Shown: positions 45,497-55,374, counted from the stretch's first letter. The stretch is DNA of 64,000 nucleotides from Pseudoalteromonas sp. UG3-2 (GCF_037120705.1 NZ_JAWLJU010000002.1:2552001-2616000), one strand, 5' to 3'. Made by a program: numbers and translations. The notes: a model not told the origin generated them from the letters alone.

Positions 45497-46159
45497 TTGT
45501 ATCAACATATTGATATTAATAGAAATAGTATAAATCTCCCCACGGGTAAAGCAGTATGCGTTGGCAGGAACTACGTAGCACATGCCAAAGAGCTCGATAA
45601 TCCGATCCCAAATAGCCCTTTGCTATTTATCAAGCCTGCTACTAGCTTAGTCGCTTTTGAAGATGAAATTATTTTGCATAGGGCGTTAGGAGAGCATCAT
45701 TACGAGGCCGAGTTGGCGCTTCTTATTGGTACTACTATAACAGCAAAGACCCAAAACCCTCTTAAAAATATTGCCGGACTGGGGGTAGCGCTGGATCTAA
45801 CACTTCGGGCACTACAAACTGAGCTTAAGGCTCAAGGTCATCCTTGGGAGCGTGCCAAAGCCTATGATGGTAGCTGTCCTGTTAGTCCATTTGTGCGCTG
45901 TGATGAAGCGACCTTGACGGGTAATATAGAGTATCGCTTTTGGCAAAACGGCTTGCTGCGCCAGCACGGCGAGTCACGTTTAATGATTTTCTCAATGGCG
46001 TCATTATTACAAGAAATTAGCCAATACTTTACCCTAATGCCAGGTGATATCGTATTAACTGGGACCCCACAAGGGGTGGGTTGTTTGGCCGATGGTGATG
46101 CGTTAACACTACAATTGGCAAACCAGCAGCCATGGCAAGCCCAGGTGCAGCTCAGCTAA
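45497..46159 (+). CDS. fumarylacetoacetate hydrolase (FAH) family protein
   Basis: The 220-residue protein has the FAH core: AVCVGRNYVAHAKELDNPIP, the metal-binding HHYEAELALLIG, ALDLTLRALQTELKAQGHPWERAKAYDGSCPVSPFV and GDIVLTGTPQGVG. Close in type to YcgM/acylpyruvase, which cleaves acylpyruvates. The start is TTG (MYQHID), preceded by GTAAGAAG; the initiation codon is the least certain part. Confidence 0.88.
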   Translation: MYQHIDINRNSINLPTGKAVCVGRNYVAHAKELDNPIPNSPLLFIKPATSLVAFEDEIILHRALGEHHYEAELALLIGTTITAKTQNPLKNIAGLGVALDLTLRALQTELKAQGHPWERAKAYDGSCPVSPFVRCDEATLTGNIEYRFWQNGLLRQHGESRLMIFSMASLLQEISQYFTLMPGDIVLTGTPQGVGCLADGDALTLQLANQQPWQAQVQLS

Positions 46160-46227
46160 CTTAGAACTCTTTTTTCAGGCATTAAAAGTCGTTACCATAA
46201 GGCTATTGCCTTACCCAAGGAGCAGTT

Positions 46228-47415
46228 ATGAAAATCAAGCCGTTAGGCACCCCTTTCTCTAACACCGCGTGTAAGGTTTTACTGTGCGGTGGTGGCGAGT
46301 TAGGCAAAGAAGTGGTTATCGAGTTTAAGCGTTTGGGTGCCGAAGTGATAGTGCTTGATCGCTACGAAAACGCGCCAGCGATGCAGGTGGCGGACCGCAG
46401 CTATACCTTGTCGATGCTAGACGGCGACAAGCTCAAAGCGATTATTGAACAAGAGCAGCCCGACTATATTGTCCCTGAAATAGAAGCTATCGCGACAGCC
46501 GAGCTCGTGGCGTTAGAAGCCCAAGGTTACACCGTAGTGCCAAGTGCTAGAGCTACGCAACTAACCATGAACCGCGAGGGGATCCGCCGCTTGGCAGCGG
46601 AAGAATTGGGGTTGGACACTTCGCCCTATCAATTTGTCGATACGCTGGAAGAGTTTAAAGCTGCGGTAGCAACTATCGGCATGCCCTGTGTGGTGAAGCC
46701 AATTATGAGCTCTTCGGGCAAAGGCCAAAGTGTTATCCACAGTATCACAGATATCGAGCCGGCTTGGCATTACGCTCAGCAAGGCGGAAGGGCTGGACAA
46801 GGGCGAGCTATTGTTGAGGGCTTTGTCGACTTCGATTATGAGATCACCTTGCTAACCGTACGCCATATCGAAGGCACCAGTTTTTGTGAGCCCATTGGAC
46901 ATGTGCAACAAGATGGCGATTATCAGCAAAGCTGGCAACCACAAGATATGTCTGAGCTGGCGCTTGAGCGCAGTAAAGCGATGGCAGAAAAGATCACTGT
47001 AGCACTCGGTGGCAGAGGGGTATTTGGAGTAGAGCTGTTTATTAAAGGTGATGAAGTTTACTTTAGCGAAGTTTCACCAAGGCCGCATGATACCGGTATG
47101 GTTACGCTTATCTCGCAAGATTTAAGTGAATTTGCGCTACATGCTCGGGCAATTTTAGGTTTGCCTATCCCCACCATTCACTTCAATGGACCATCGGCAT
47201 CCAGTGTGATCCTGGTTGAGGGAGAGTCTCAACAAGTACAATTTAACCATATTGCACAGGCTCTAGCAGAACCTTTAACTGATATTCGCTTGTTTGGTAA
47301 ACCCGAGGTAAGCGGCAAGCGCCGCATGGGCGTGGCGTTAGCGCGTTCAGATTCTGCTGAAAGTGCAGTAGAGAAGGCCAAGCATGTGGTGGAAAAAATA
47401 GGAGTAACGCTTTGA
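46228..47415 (+). CDS. purT: formate-dependent phosphoribosylglycinamide formyltransferase (PurT)
   Basis: The 395-residue ATP-grasp enzyme matches Pur[23 protein letters not shown] at the start, the ATP-grasp segment [18 protein letters not shown], and the [22 protein letters not shown] block. It uses formate, ATP and GAR to make FGAR in purine synthesis. AAGGAG precedes the ATG by 8 bases. The stop codon overlaps the start of the aldo/keto reductase. Confidence 0.96.
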   Translation: MKIKPLGTPFSNTACKVLLCGGGELGKEVVIEFKRLGAEVIVLDRYENAPAMQVADRSYTLSMLDGDKLKAIIEQEQPDYIVPEIEAIATAELVALEAQGYTVVPSARATQLTMNREGIRRLAAEELGLDTSPYQFVDTLEEFKAAVATIGMPCVVKPIMSSSGKGQSVIHSITDIEPAWHYAQQGGRAGQGRAIVEGFVDFDYEITLLTVRHIEGTSFCEPIGHVQQDGDYQQSWQPQDMSELALERSKAMAEKITVALGGRGVFGVELFIKGDEVYFSEVSPRPHDTGMVTLISQDLSEFALHARAILGLPIPTIHFNGPSASSVILVEGESQQVQFNHIAQALAEPLTDIRLFGKPEVSGKRRMGVALARSDSAESAVEKAKHVVEKIGVTL

Positions 47416-48305
47416 AAACACCCCCCCGAATCATTGACCCGCTGGTCTTAGGCTTTTGGCGGCTGCTGGATTGGCAAGTGACGCCGCAACAAAACTTGAG
47501 CTTTTTAAAGCAAGCTATTGAGCTTGGGATCCGGGATACCGATCATGCCGATATCTACGGTGAGTACCAGTGTGAAGCCGAGTTTGGCAAAGCGTTAGCT
47601 ATTGAACCCAGTATTCGCGAGCAAATACGTATTATTACTAAGTGTGGTATTAAACCCGCATTTCCCAACCTTGGGTTGGCCGGAAAAGCCAATCACTATG
47701 ATTCCAGTAAAGCGCATATTATTGCTCAAGCTCAGCAGTCGTTAAAACACTTCGGCACCGACAGGTTGGATGTCTTGTTAATACACCGCCCGGATTATCT
47801 GATGGATGCCGATGAAGTGGCTGATGCCTTTAATACGCTTAAGCAAAATGGTGATGTATTGCATTTTGGTGTCTCTAACTTTACTCCTAGTCAGTTTGAT
47901 TTATTACAATCTCGGCTCGACTTTAGTTTAGTGACCAACCAAATTGAATTTTCACCCTATGAAATGAAAGCACTGGATGACGGCACGCTTGATCAGTGTC
48001 AGCAGCGTGGAATTAACCCTATGCTGTGGTCGCCATTGGCAGGGGGTAGAATATTCTCCAGTGAAGATGAAAAAGCCAAACGCCTGCGTGCGGTACTACA
48101 GCAAGTGGGTGAAGAGATTGGTAGCACTGAAATTGATCAAGTGATCTACGCATGGCTTGCCATGCATCCATCGAAACCTGCCACTGTACTGGGCACTGGA
48201 AATATTACTCGAGTTGCCAGCGCGTTTACTTCACAGTCACTTAGCATGAGTCGCGAGCAGTGGTATCGTATTTGGACAGCTTCAAGCGGTCATAGCGTAC
48301 CTTAG
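47412..48305 (+). CDS. aldo/keto reductase (YdhF-like)
   Basis: The 297-residue protein is an aldo/keto reductase with the tetrad D and Y in [12 protein letters not shown] in ITKCGIKP and H in LLIHRPD. It resembles E. coli YdhF. The start is TTG at 47412, overlapping the purT stop by 4 bases (TTGA), so translation is coupled. Substrate unknown. Confidence 0.87.
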   Translation: MKTPPRIIDPLVLGFWRLLDWQVTPQQNLSFLKQAIELGIRDTDHADIYGEYQCEAEFGKALAIEPSIREQIRIITKCGIKPAFPNLGLAGKANHYDSSKAHIIAQAQQSLKHFGTDRLDVLLIHRPDYLMDADEVADAFNTLKQNGDVLHFGVSNFTPSQFDLLQSRLDFSLVTNQIEFSPYEMKALDDGTLDQCQQRGINPMLWSPLAGGRIFSSEDEKAKRLRAVLQQVGEEIGSTEIDQVIYAWLAMHPSKPATVLGTGNITRVASAFTSQSLSMSREQWYRIWTASSGHSVP

Positions 48306-48325
48306 CGAGTGTGATTAAACGGCAT

Positions 48326-48347
48326 GAAAAAAGGGCCTTCCGGCCCT
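48326..48347 (-). terminator. terminator of TorF-like gene copy 1
   Basis: Minus strand: AGGGCC-GGAA-GGCCCT followed by TTTTTT. The same element follows copy 2 and is part of the duplicated segment. Confidence 0.85.
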
Positions 48348-48413
48348 GTAGTGTTGCAGCAAGTAAATAAAAATAAGGCGCGGCGGTCGTCACAATAACT
48401 GCCAGCCTTGAAA

Positions 48414-49094
48414 TCATAAATTAAAATCGAGTCCGTAGCTGACATAGGCTTTGAGGTCATCGCCACTGTCTAAGTCGGTTTTAACTAAGCCAAAGGTAAA
48501 GCCTTGCGTCGAGAGGCTCACGCCATAGTCCATATAAGTGTCATCTTCACCTGTCCACTCCATGACCGTGTCGCCACTTGAACGGCCAAGGTGCAGCGTT
48601 AGCTCACTGTCAGTAAATACCGGGAAACTCGCCGACACTTCGGCGTACAGCATGTCTTCTTCCGTGGTCGAGTCGCTTTGTGCTGTAGCTAAATGGCTGA
48701 GTTTAAATGTAAAGTATTGCCATCCCAAGGCGGCATAGATTTCACCAAAATCAATGTCGCCACTGGCATCTGGGTAACCATAGTGAATATAACCAAAATC
48801 AAAGCTCATGCCCTTAACTTCACCAGCATACCCTGCGTACAAATCCATTTCATAGCTGGCCGAGTCACCAAAGTCGATATTAGACACCCAAGTACCAGCG
48901 TAAAACCCTGACTCATTACTGTAATCCAAGCCACCAGAAACGGCTGCCCCGTCATCGGTTTGCGTGATGCCGCGCCAGTAATAGTTAGAGCTGGCAGCGA
49001 TGTTGGCGGTGACCTCCGCTTGAGCAGAAAGGCAAAAGCTTATGGCTAGGGCCGAGTAACCTTTGTACTCGGCTTTTGTTATTCGGCTCATCAT
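48414..49094 (-). CDS. TorF-family putative porin, copy 1, altered N-terminus
   Basis: About 225 residues. The mature part is nearly identical to copy 2 at 50456: AEVTANIAASSNYYWRGITQT, many alternating hydrophobic beta strands, end YVSYGLDFNL, typical of the TIGR02001/TorF outer-membrane barrel. The N-terminus is different: the signal peptide of copy 2 is replaced by SRITKAEYKGYSALAISFCLSAQA, encoded across the palindrome GCCGAGTA/TACTCGGC. No clear ribosome binding site is present and the start (ATG 49092-49094; a TTG precedes) is uncertain. It may be poorly expressed or mislocalised. Confidence 0.75.
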   Translation of the reverse strand: MMSRITKAEYKGYSALAISFCLSAQAEVTANIAASSNYYWRGITQTDDGAAVSGGLDYSNESGFYAGTWVSNIDFGDSASYEMDLYAGYAGEVKGMSFDFGYIHYGYPDASGDIDFGEIYAALGWQYFTFKLSHLATAQSDSTTEEDMLYAEVSASFPVFTDSELTLHLGRSSGDTVMEWTGEDDTYMDYGVSLSTQGFTFGLVKTDLDSGDDLKAYVSYGLDFNL

Positions 49095-49267
49095 CAATGG
49101 TACTCATAAAAAATGAGCATCTAAATCATTTTGTTTGGTATCTGAAACGGTGCTTTGTTGACGTCAAACTGGAATTGTTGGTACGCATTACTTGACAAAG
49201 GGGTTAACTAATGGTTTATTTTTTGTTGCAAAATGGGTTGCAATGCAAGTCAGTTCTGGAGAGAAAA

Positions 49268-50356
49268 ATGAAAAGGATCGTTTTATTTTTAGTGGTATTG
49301 TTAGTTGCGCCATTAATGGCGCATGCTAATTATGAAGGTAAGTTTTGTAGTAGTTGTACATCACAAAGTGCTGCGGAGTTCAAAGCTCAGAATTATGCAC
49401 CTCACCTCAGCTGTTACCCACTCAACTCCTCTGCCCCAATGACGCCAGATAATATGCAATGTACATCGGCGATAAACACTGTAATTTTGGTACATCCATC
49501 CAGTGGAACTACTTATGGCTTCAAGGTAACTCATGAAGATACCTTTCCGTATGATGTTAAAACGACACCATTTGCACTGAGTCAGTTTGAAAAAGAGGGA
49601 TTCGCCGAAGCGGCAACTTTTTATGAAGGGTTAAAACGCGTTATGGACCGCGCTAATGCTCAGGATCTTTCAGGGTTCAACTTAACTTGGGCAAACACGT
49701 CCGGAAATATCAGTACGGCGACGTCATGTCCAGATAATACAGCCTTGGCGACGTTAGTAAGCCCTGAAAAAATGTCGCAGTTAGACCAAATCGCGACGGT
49801 GGAAATTGGTTTGGGGATGGGAGAAGGAGCAGCGGTTCGAGAAAAAATCGAGAAAGGAGCGCGTTTTAGTAGTACCTCTGTGTCAGTACCTGCGGGTCGA
49901 AGCCAAGCAACGTTCACAGCAAATATACCTGAGGGAGAAAGAAGCCTTACCTATCAAAGAAAGTTCAACCAAAGCGAAGTCGCAGGTTCTTTAGCAGATG
50001 TCATCGTATTCAATCTTACGTTTTTTGGTTGGGATGATAATCATATGCCCCTCCTAGATATAAGGTTGAACAAAGGTGCAACGAGAATCGCCGGCAGTAA
50101 GCGCTTACAGTCGTTATTAATGGCAGAAGACGGACCACAAACCATCACCAATCCTTGTATATTAGAACAGCTTAAAAAGTTGGCGTCGCTAGGCCAATTT
50201 AAAAAGCTTGACGGATCTGCTTCGCGATTTGGTCCCGATGTAGGGGGACCGTCACAGCCAGACTATGGTGATAAAGTCACGGGATGTACTATTAGGTTTT
50301 ATAATGCACGGGGTGAACTACAGTATGTATTTAGCGTACCTAGGTCTATGTGTTAG
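49268..50356 (+). CDS. secreted protein of unknown function between two porin copies
   Basis: The 362-residue protein has a signal peptide (MKRIVLFLVVLLVAPLMAHA). The mature part starts NYEGKFCSSCTSQSAAEFKAQ with several more cysteines (for example in SCYPLN, QCTSA, TSCPDN, NPCILEQ, TGCTIRF, SMC), suggesting disulfides. I do not recognise the family. RBS GGAGAG precedes the ATG by 5 bases, and the frame is open to 49211. It lies on the opposite strand between duplicated porin genes. Predicted to be periplasmic or exported. Confidence 0.65.
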   Translation: MKRIVLFLVVLLVAPLMAHANYEGKFCSSCTSQSAAEFKAQNYAPHLSCYPLNSSAPMTPDNMQCTSAINTVILVHPSSGTTYGFKVTHEDTFPYDVKTTPFALSQFEKEGFAEAATFYEGLKRVMDRANAQDLSGFNLTWANTSGNISTATSCPDNTALATLVSPEKMSQLDQIATVEIGLGMGEGAAVREKIEKGARFSSTSVSVPAGRSQATFTANIPEGERSLTYQRKFNQSEVAGSLADVIVFNLTFFGWDDNHMPLLDIRLNKGATRIAGSKRLQSLLMAEDGPQTITNPCILEQLKKLASLGQFKKLDGSASRFGPDVGGPSQPDYGDKVTGCTIRFYNARGELQYVFSVPRSMC

Positions 50357-50368
50357 TCGCTTGGTATG

Positions 50369-50389
50369 AAAAAAGGGCCTTTCGGCCCT
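50369..50389 (-). terminator. terminator of TorF-like gene copy 2
   Basis: Minus strand: AGGGCC-GAAA-GGCCCT followed by TTTTTT, the duplicate of the element at 48326. Confidence 0.87.
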
Positions 50390-50455
50390 GTAGTGTTGCA
50401 GCAAGTAAATAAAAATAAGGCATGGCGGTCGTCACAGTAACCGCCAGCCTTGAAA

Positions 50456-51127
50456 TCATAAGTTAAAATCGAGCCCATAGCTGACATAAGCTTTGACGTC
50501 ATTGCCACTGTTTAAGTCGGTTTTGACTAAGCCAAAGGTAAAGCCTTGCGTCGAGAGGCTCACACCATAGTCCATATAAGTGTCATCTTCACCAGTCCAC
50601 TCCATGACCGTGTCGCCACTTGAACGGCCAAGGTGCAGCGTTAACTCACTGTCTTTAAACACTGGGAAGCTGGCCGACACTTCGGCATACAGCATGTCTT
50701 CTTCCGTGGTCGAGTCGCTTTGTGCTGTAGCTAAATGGCTGAGTTTAAATGTAAAGTATTGCCATCCCAAGGCGGCATAGATTTCACCAAAATCAATGTC
50801 GCCACTGGCATCTGGGTAACCATAGTGAATATAACCAAAATCAAAGCTCATGCCCTTAACTTCACCAGCATACCCTGCGTACAAATCCATTTCATAGCTG
50901 GCCGAGTCACCAAAGTCGATATTAGACACCCAAGTACCAGCGTAAAACCCTGACTCATTACTGTAATCCAAGCCACCAGAAACGGCTGCCCCGTCATCGG
51001 TTTGCGTGATGCCGCGCCAGTAATAGTTAGAGCTGGCAGCGATGTTGGCGGTGACCTCCGCTTGAGCAGAGACACAAAAGCACGCGGTGAGGCCGCCGAG
51101 CAGCATAAGTAAAGATCTGTTTTTCAT
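50456..51127 (-). CDS. TorF-family putative porin, copy 2
   Basis: The 223-residue protein has a normal signal peptide (MKNRSLLMLLGGLTACFCVSAQA) and a TIGR02001/TorF-type barrel. The 3' part differs from copy 1 at scattered positions, while roughly 370 bases of the 5' half (50703 to about 51070) appear identical to copy 1. It is the likely ancestral copy, since its signal peptide and start look intact. Confidence 0.82.
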   Translation of the reverse strand: MKNRSLLMLLGGLTACFCVSAQAEVTANIAASSNYYWRGITQTDDGAAVSGGLDYSNESGFYAGTWVSNIDFGDSASYEMDLYAGYAGEVKGMSFDFGYIHYGYPDASGDIDFGEIYAALGWQYFTFKLSHLATAQSDSTTEEDMLYAEVSASFPVFKDSELTLHLGRSSGDTVMEWTGEDDTYMDYGVSLSTQGFTFGLVKTDLNSGNDVKAYVSYGLDFNL

Positions 51128-51320
51128 CCTGTTTTCCCCATTGAACGCAGAGTTATTATTGCTGTGTTGTCAGGGTCTAATTCTGCAAGGGGTGGGCCAA
51201 TCACAAAAAAAAGTGAATATTTATTCTATCTTTTTGTAAATATTGGAATTTATTTTCTATGTAGAAATATGGCTAAGATCGCCAAAAGAGAAGTCTTGCA
51301 CGGCGCTGGTGCAAAAGGAC

Positions 51321-51349
51321 ACAGCTTGCACAGCAATAATGCAAGCTGT
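51321..51349. repeat. inverted repeat between the porin and the unclassified gene
   Basis: ACAGCTTGCA (51321-51330) and TGCAAGCTGT (51340-51349) form a perfect 10-bp stem with a 9-base loop. A second smaller TGCAC/GTGCA repeat lies just before it. Could end transcription of the gene at 51358 but the T tract is poor. Confidence 0.55.
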
Positions 51350-51357
51350 ACAAGTGA

Positions 51358-52518
51358 TTAGCCAAAAATAGTGCGCATTAGGCTAATGGTGTCCGCCACG
51401 CTACGACCTTTCTCAACTTCACTGATAATTGAGTCCCGCTTGGCGCGAATATGTTCAGGGATGGAATCGTCCTCTAGGGCACGGTCGACCAGCACAGTAG
51501 CCGACTCCTTACCACGTCGAGTCGCTTTCTTTGCCGTGCTGCTACGCTTAGGTTTATGCAATAACTTATAGTAATTAGAGTTTGTCGCCGTATTTTCGTC
51601 CGCATAATAAAATAGGCAAGGTAACAGTGCTTTAATGGCAGCTAAGTTTTGCTCTAGCTCATCAACTGGTGTGGGCTTCATAAACCAAGGTAGGGTCGTG
51701 ATATTACAAACAATATCACTCCAATAACGCTCAAAGTCTCGATTGCTCAGTTTGGTAATGCCCAAAGCTTGGCACAGTGGCTCTAGCTTACTTGGCGTGA
51801 TAGGGGTGAAGATATCTGGGCGGCGCATCGCCAACAGGCGTGTTGCTGGAGCTAAGGTCGGTTTGTCTGAGCTGTCGGCAAAAGCACTTAAATAAGCAAT
51901 GGTGAACTGCTGGTAATGCGCCAGCGTCACTTCACCGGTGCTGGGAATTTCTGCCAATGCCTTATCAAAAGCACTGGGAAGATCATCCAACAGCTGGTGG
52001 AAAGCTTTGGCATTCTTAGTGCTGGCAAACCATTCAACATCAAATTGATAAACACTGGTATCTAGGCTGGCGGCATGTTTGCCCGTAAAGGCGAGGCGAT
52101 CTTCTTTGCTCATGGTCGCCAGCGGCTGTTCGCGTAGTGGCTGCAAATACTCCACTAACTTAAGTTGTTCTTCCAATACCAAAACAGTTTTATGATCATT
52201 TATAAAAGCCGTCACCATAGGCCAAGGGGCAATGCGCAACGTTTTTAACTGTAAAAAGCTAATGGCGGAGATCAGTAAGTCTTGAAGCTTTTTAACGGTA
52301 GGTAATTGGTGGTCGTCGAGGAGATCAAAGTTGATGCGATTTTTTGCCACATCCAGTAGTTCATAACACCAACCAAGAAAATCTTCAGGGTGATTCTCTA
52401 CTTTAACCGCCATCAGGTTGAGGCTGATCTCCGTAGCTTGCTTTAAAATATTTTGGTAAATCTGACTTTCTTGTTCGCCCAAGGCCATGTTTGACGGTGA
52501 TATGAGCAGTTTCTTCAT
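51358..52518 (-). CDS. protein of unknown function with an RPD/YW motif block
   Basis: The 386-residue protein has no signal or membrane segment. The recognisable part is LLAMRRPDIFTPI, then LCQALGI, then FERYWSDIVCNITTLPWF (about 230-290), a block I associate from memory with proteins of defence-linked or nuclease-linked gene neighbourhoods, but no catalytic motif is clear. A basic stretch (KPKRSSTAKKATRRGKES) precedes a helical C-terminus. ATG 52518 (MKKLLISPS) was chosen; a TTG six codons earlier is possible. It stands alone. Confidence 0.6.
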   Translation of the reverse strand: MKKLLISPSNMALGEQESQIYQNILKQATEISLNLMAVKVENHPEDFLGWCYELLDVAKNRINFDLLDDHQLPTVKKLQDLLISAISFLQLKTLRIAPWPMVTAFINDHKTVLVLEEQLKLVEYLQPLREQPLATMSKEDRLAFTGKHAASLDTSVYQFDVEWFASTKNAKAFHQLLDDLPSAFDKALAEIPSTGEVTLAHYQQFTIAYLSAFADSSDKPTLAPATRLLAMRRPDIFTPITPSKLEPLCQALGITKLSNRDFERYWSDIVCNITTLPWFMKPTPVDELEQNLAAIKALLPCLFYYADENTATNSNYYKLLHKPKRSSTAKKATRRGKESATVLVDRALEDDSIPEHIRAKRDSIISEVEKGRSVADTISLMRTIFG

Positions 52519-52720
52519 GTGGGTTAGGTACTCCAAGTGTGATTAATAACCAGCCATATAACTATAGCTACCGCAGCTAAAATCTGGCAAGGGCGTGGAT
52601 CATACCGATTAGCCGAGCGGTTGCAATCGCTGTTGCAAAATTATTTAGTCATATTCATGGTATATTCGTCTTTAGCCGTTATCATAAAGAACATAGCTTG
52701 CTCTAGAATAAGGAAAAGCA

Positions 52721-54664
52721 ATGAATCGGCTGGTTAAAATTTTTGGCGCTATTATCGCGCTTGTCGTTATCCTCATTATCGCTGCCCCGTTTTTAATCCC
52801 GAAACAGGCCATTATTGACCAAGTAACCACTCAGGTTGAGTCGGTAACTGGGAGAACGTTGAGTATTAATGGTGAGACCCAGATTGGCATCTTTCCAACA
52901 TTACGCCTAGAGCTCAATCAAGTGAGCTTCGCTAATATGGCCAGCGGCAGTCGCCCAGACATGTTCACCATGGAGCAACTTGCTATCCATATTCCTTGGC
53001 TCAGTGCTTTATCTGGAGAAGCCAAGCTTGAGCGTTTCGTTATTAATAACCCAGACATAATTCTAGAAACAGACCCGCAGGGCAATGCCAACTGGCAGCT
53101 GCTAGCAACCAGTGGTGAGCAAACACCTGCGGCGCAAAGCACGGCAAAAGGGAACATGCAACTCCCTGAGGGCTTAGATGTTAGCCTTGGTGAAGTGGCC
53201 ATTTATGGTGGCTCAGTGACCTACCTTGACGGGGTGACAGGGGCTCAGTATCAGGTAAGTGATTTAGATATTAGTGTGATGTTGTCTTCGTTATACCAAC
53301 CGCTAGAAGTTGACGGTGAGCTGACCTTCCAAGGGCAAACGTTTAATTTAACTACCACACTCGATAACCCAGCAAATGCGATTGAGGGGAGGACCTTTCA
53401 GGTTGAGCAACAAGTGAAGTCGGCGCTGTTTGAGCTTGACTACAATGGCGAAATCGCTGAACAAGGCAAAGTTATTGGCGGTCAGTTAGCATTGAAGGGT
53501 GACTCGGTGAAATCACTGGCGCAGTGGCAGGGGGTTGATTTAAAAGCCAAAGACAATGCCTTCAATGACTTTAGCCTCAATGCTCAAATGACCATGCAAG
53601 AGCAAGTCTTTACGCTAGAGTCGTTAGAGGCGACTTTGGACGAGTTAGTAATTAAGGGGCAAAGTACAGTGGCGCTGTCTGGTAAGCCAGACATTACTGC
53701 GACCGTTGATCTGGGCATGTTAGATCTTAACCCTTACTTACCCGAGCCCGTGGAAAAACAGCAACCGCAGCCTGAATCAAAGGACACACCAGCTCAGCCT
53801 ATTGAGTGGGATGACACGGCCATCGACTTATCTGCACTTAATAGTCTCAATGCCAATGTGCAAATCACTGCAACAGGACTGCGTGCAAGGAAAATAAAGT
53901 TAGGGGCAAACCAAATCAGTCTAGTGCTGAACGCCGGCAAAGCAACACTGAGCCTGGATAAGTTTCAAGCCTACGAGGGTCAAGGTAATGGCAAGGTTAT
54001 TGTCAATGCGGCAACACCACCTTATGCCATCGAAACTGACTTTGCATTAACGGCAATCAATGCTGAGCCACTGTTAACCGACGCCATTGGTTTTGACAAA
54101 GTCTTGGGTAAAGGCAGTCTTAATTGGGCGCTTACCACCCAAGGGGTCAGCCAAAAGCAGTTTGTAAGTGCCTTAGAGGGTAAGTTGGGTTTTGAGTTTA
54201 AAGACGGTGGCGTAAAAGGGGCCAACCTTGCCGAGATGATCCGCAAAGGCAAAGACATGTTAAAAGGTGACTTTTCTTCTGTTTCTGAAGGCTTAAATGC
54301 CAATTTCGACCCCGAGCAAAAAACCGATTTCTCAGCCATGAGTGGCACGTTTGTCTTTACTGATGGTGTAGGTCAGAACAATGATTTCTCGTTGGCAAGC
54401 CCACTGCTACGAGTAACCGGAGAAGGCACCGTGGACTTGCCACAGACCTTGGTTGATTACCGCGTGGTTACTGGCATTGTTGATACCATTGAGGGGCAAG
54501 CCAGTAGCGATGACAGTACTGGTTTTAAAATTCCAGTGCGGATCAAAGGCCCATTCCACCAAGTTGAAACCAGCCTAGACCTAAAAGAAGCGGCAAAAGA
54601 CAAAGCCAAAGACAAGGTTAAGGATAAGGTAAAAGATAAACTTAAAAGTTTGTTTGGTGGATAG
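52721..54664 (+). CDS. AsmA family protein
   Basis: The 647-residue protein has an N-terminal anchor helix (about 8-27) and then AIIDQVTTQVESVTGRTLSI...IFPTLRLELNQVSFAN, the AsmA start, with a large periplasmic beta-rich region and the C-terminal AsmA_2-like part. It ends in a lysine/aspartate repeat (KDKAKDKVKDKVKDKLK). AsmA proteins are inner-membrane, periplasmic bridge-like proteins linked to lipid transport. Its ribosome binding site is AAGGAAAAGC. Followed by a hairpin terminator. Confidence 0.9.
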   Translation: MNRLVKIFGAIIALVVILIIAAPFLIPKQAIIDQVTTQVESVTGRTLSINGETQIGIFPTLRLELNQVSFANMASGSRPDMFTMEQLAIHIPWLSALSGEAKLERFVINNPDIILETDPQGNANWQLLATSGEQTPAAQSTAKGNMQLPEGLDVSLGEVAIYGGSVTYLDGVTGAQYQVSDLDISVMLSSLYQPLEVDGELTFQGQTFNLTTTLDNPANAIEGRTFQVEQQVKSALFELDYNGEIAEQGKVIGGQLALKGDSVKSLAQWQGVDLKAKDNAFNDFSLNAQMTMQEQVFTLESLEATLDELVIKGQSTVALSGKPDITATVDLGMLDLNPYLPEPVEKQQPQPESKDTPAQPIEWDDTAIDLSALNSLNANVQITATGLRARKIKLGANQISLVLNAGKATLSLDKFQAYEGQGNGKVIVNAATPPYAIETDFALTAINAEPLLTDAIGFDKVLGKGSLNWALTTQGVSQKQFVSALEGKLGFEFKDGGVKGANLAEMIRKGKDMLKGDFSSVSEGLNANFDPEQKTDFSAMSGTFVFTDGVGQNNDFSLASPLLRVTGEGTVDLPQTLVDYRVVTGIVDTIEGQASSDDSTGFKIPVRIKGPFHQVETSLDLKEAAKDKAKDKVKDKVKDKLKSLFGG

Positions 54665-54721
54665 GTCTTTATGACATTGCAATAAACAGCTCATCTGTTT
54701 GTTTTAAATCAATTTCAGCTT

Positions 54722-54751
54722 AACAAGGGCTTACCGATGGTAGCCCTTGTT
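54722..54751 (+). terminator. terminator of asmA
   Basis: AACAAGGGCT and AGCCCTTGTT form a perfect 10-bp stem with a 10-base loop, followed by CTATATTTA, a weak T tract. Confidence 0.7.
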
Positions 54752-54903
54752 CTATATTTACCGCGGGTTAATTACCTACATGTAGTTGTAGTAAGCATAT
54801 GACTGGCTTATGCCTATAAGCTGTAACCGATTGTAATAGAATTACTGCTATTCATGTGCTTAGATGGGGCGAATAGCTCTATAAACAAACGAAGGATAAA
54901 AGA

Positions 54904-55374
54904 ATGAGTGATCCTATTTCACTAGAAATTACAGTGACACCAAAAGCGGATGGTAATTGGGTATTTTCTAACGAAGATCAACCAGTTGAACTTAAGATAG
55001 CTAAGGGCAAAAGCGCTAAGCTAACTTATAAGATTGTTACTGATGAAGATGGCTGGAGCTTTGCTGAAAATGGTACTTTTTTTACTGAGGCGCAAGACAA
55101 CTTTAATTACAATCTAAGTAGCGAAGTTTCTAAAGATCATCGTTCTGTGACTGTGACGATCCAAGCAGTAAGCCTCGAACACACTATTTCATCAGAGCAG
55201 TTACAGAAACTGATGGCAGAACCGACGATCGCCATGCCAATGGAGTTGACGCATAACCATAATTCCAAAGTGGACTTCCGCTTGGTTGCTGAGAATGAGA
55301 CTATTAATGAGGGAATCCGCTATTTTTCTCAAGATCCAAGGGTGATAATTGATGAGCCAGATGTACCAGTCTAA
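54904..55374 (+). CDS. small beta-rich protein, probably DP-EP family
   Basis: The 156-residue protein has no signal peptide, is acidic and beta-rich, and ends SQDPRVIIDEPDVPV. The closing DP...EP pair and the GKSAKLTYKI core fit the small DP-EP (DUF1888) family of unknown function. ATG 54904 is preceded by AAGGAT. It ends convergent with the kinase, overlapping by 4 bases, which may be only accidental. Confidence 0.6.
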   Translation: MSDPISLEITVTPKADGNWVFSNEDQPVELKIAKGKSAKLTYKIVTDEDGWSFAENGTFFTEAQDNFNYNLSSEVSKDHRSVTVTIQAVSLEHTISSEQLQKLMAEPTIAMPMELTHNHNSKVDFRLVAENETINEGIRYFSQDPRVIIDEPDVPV

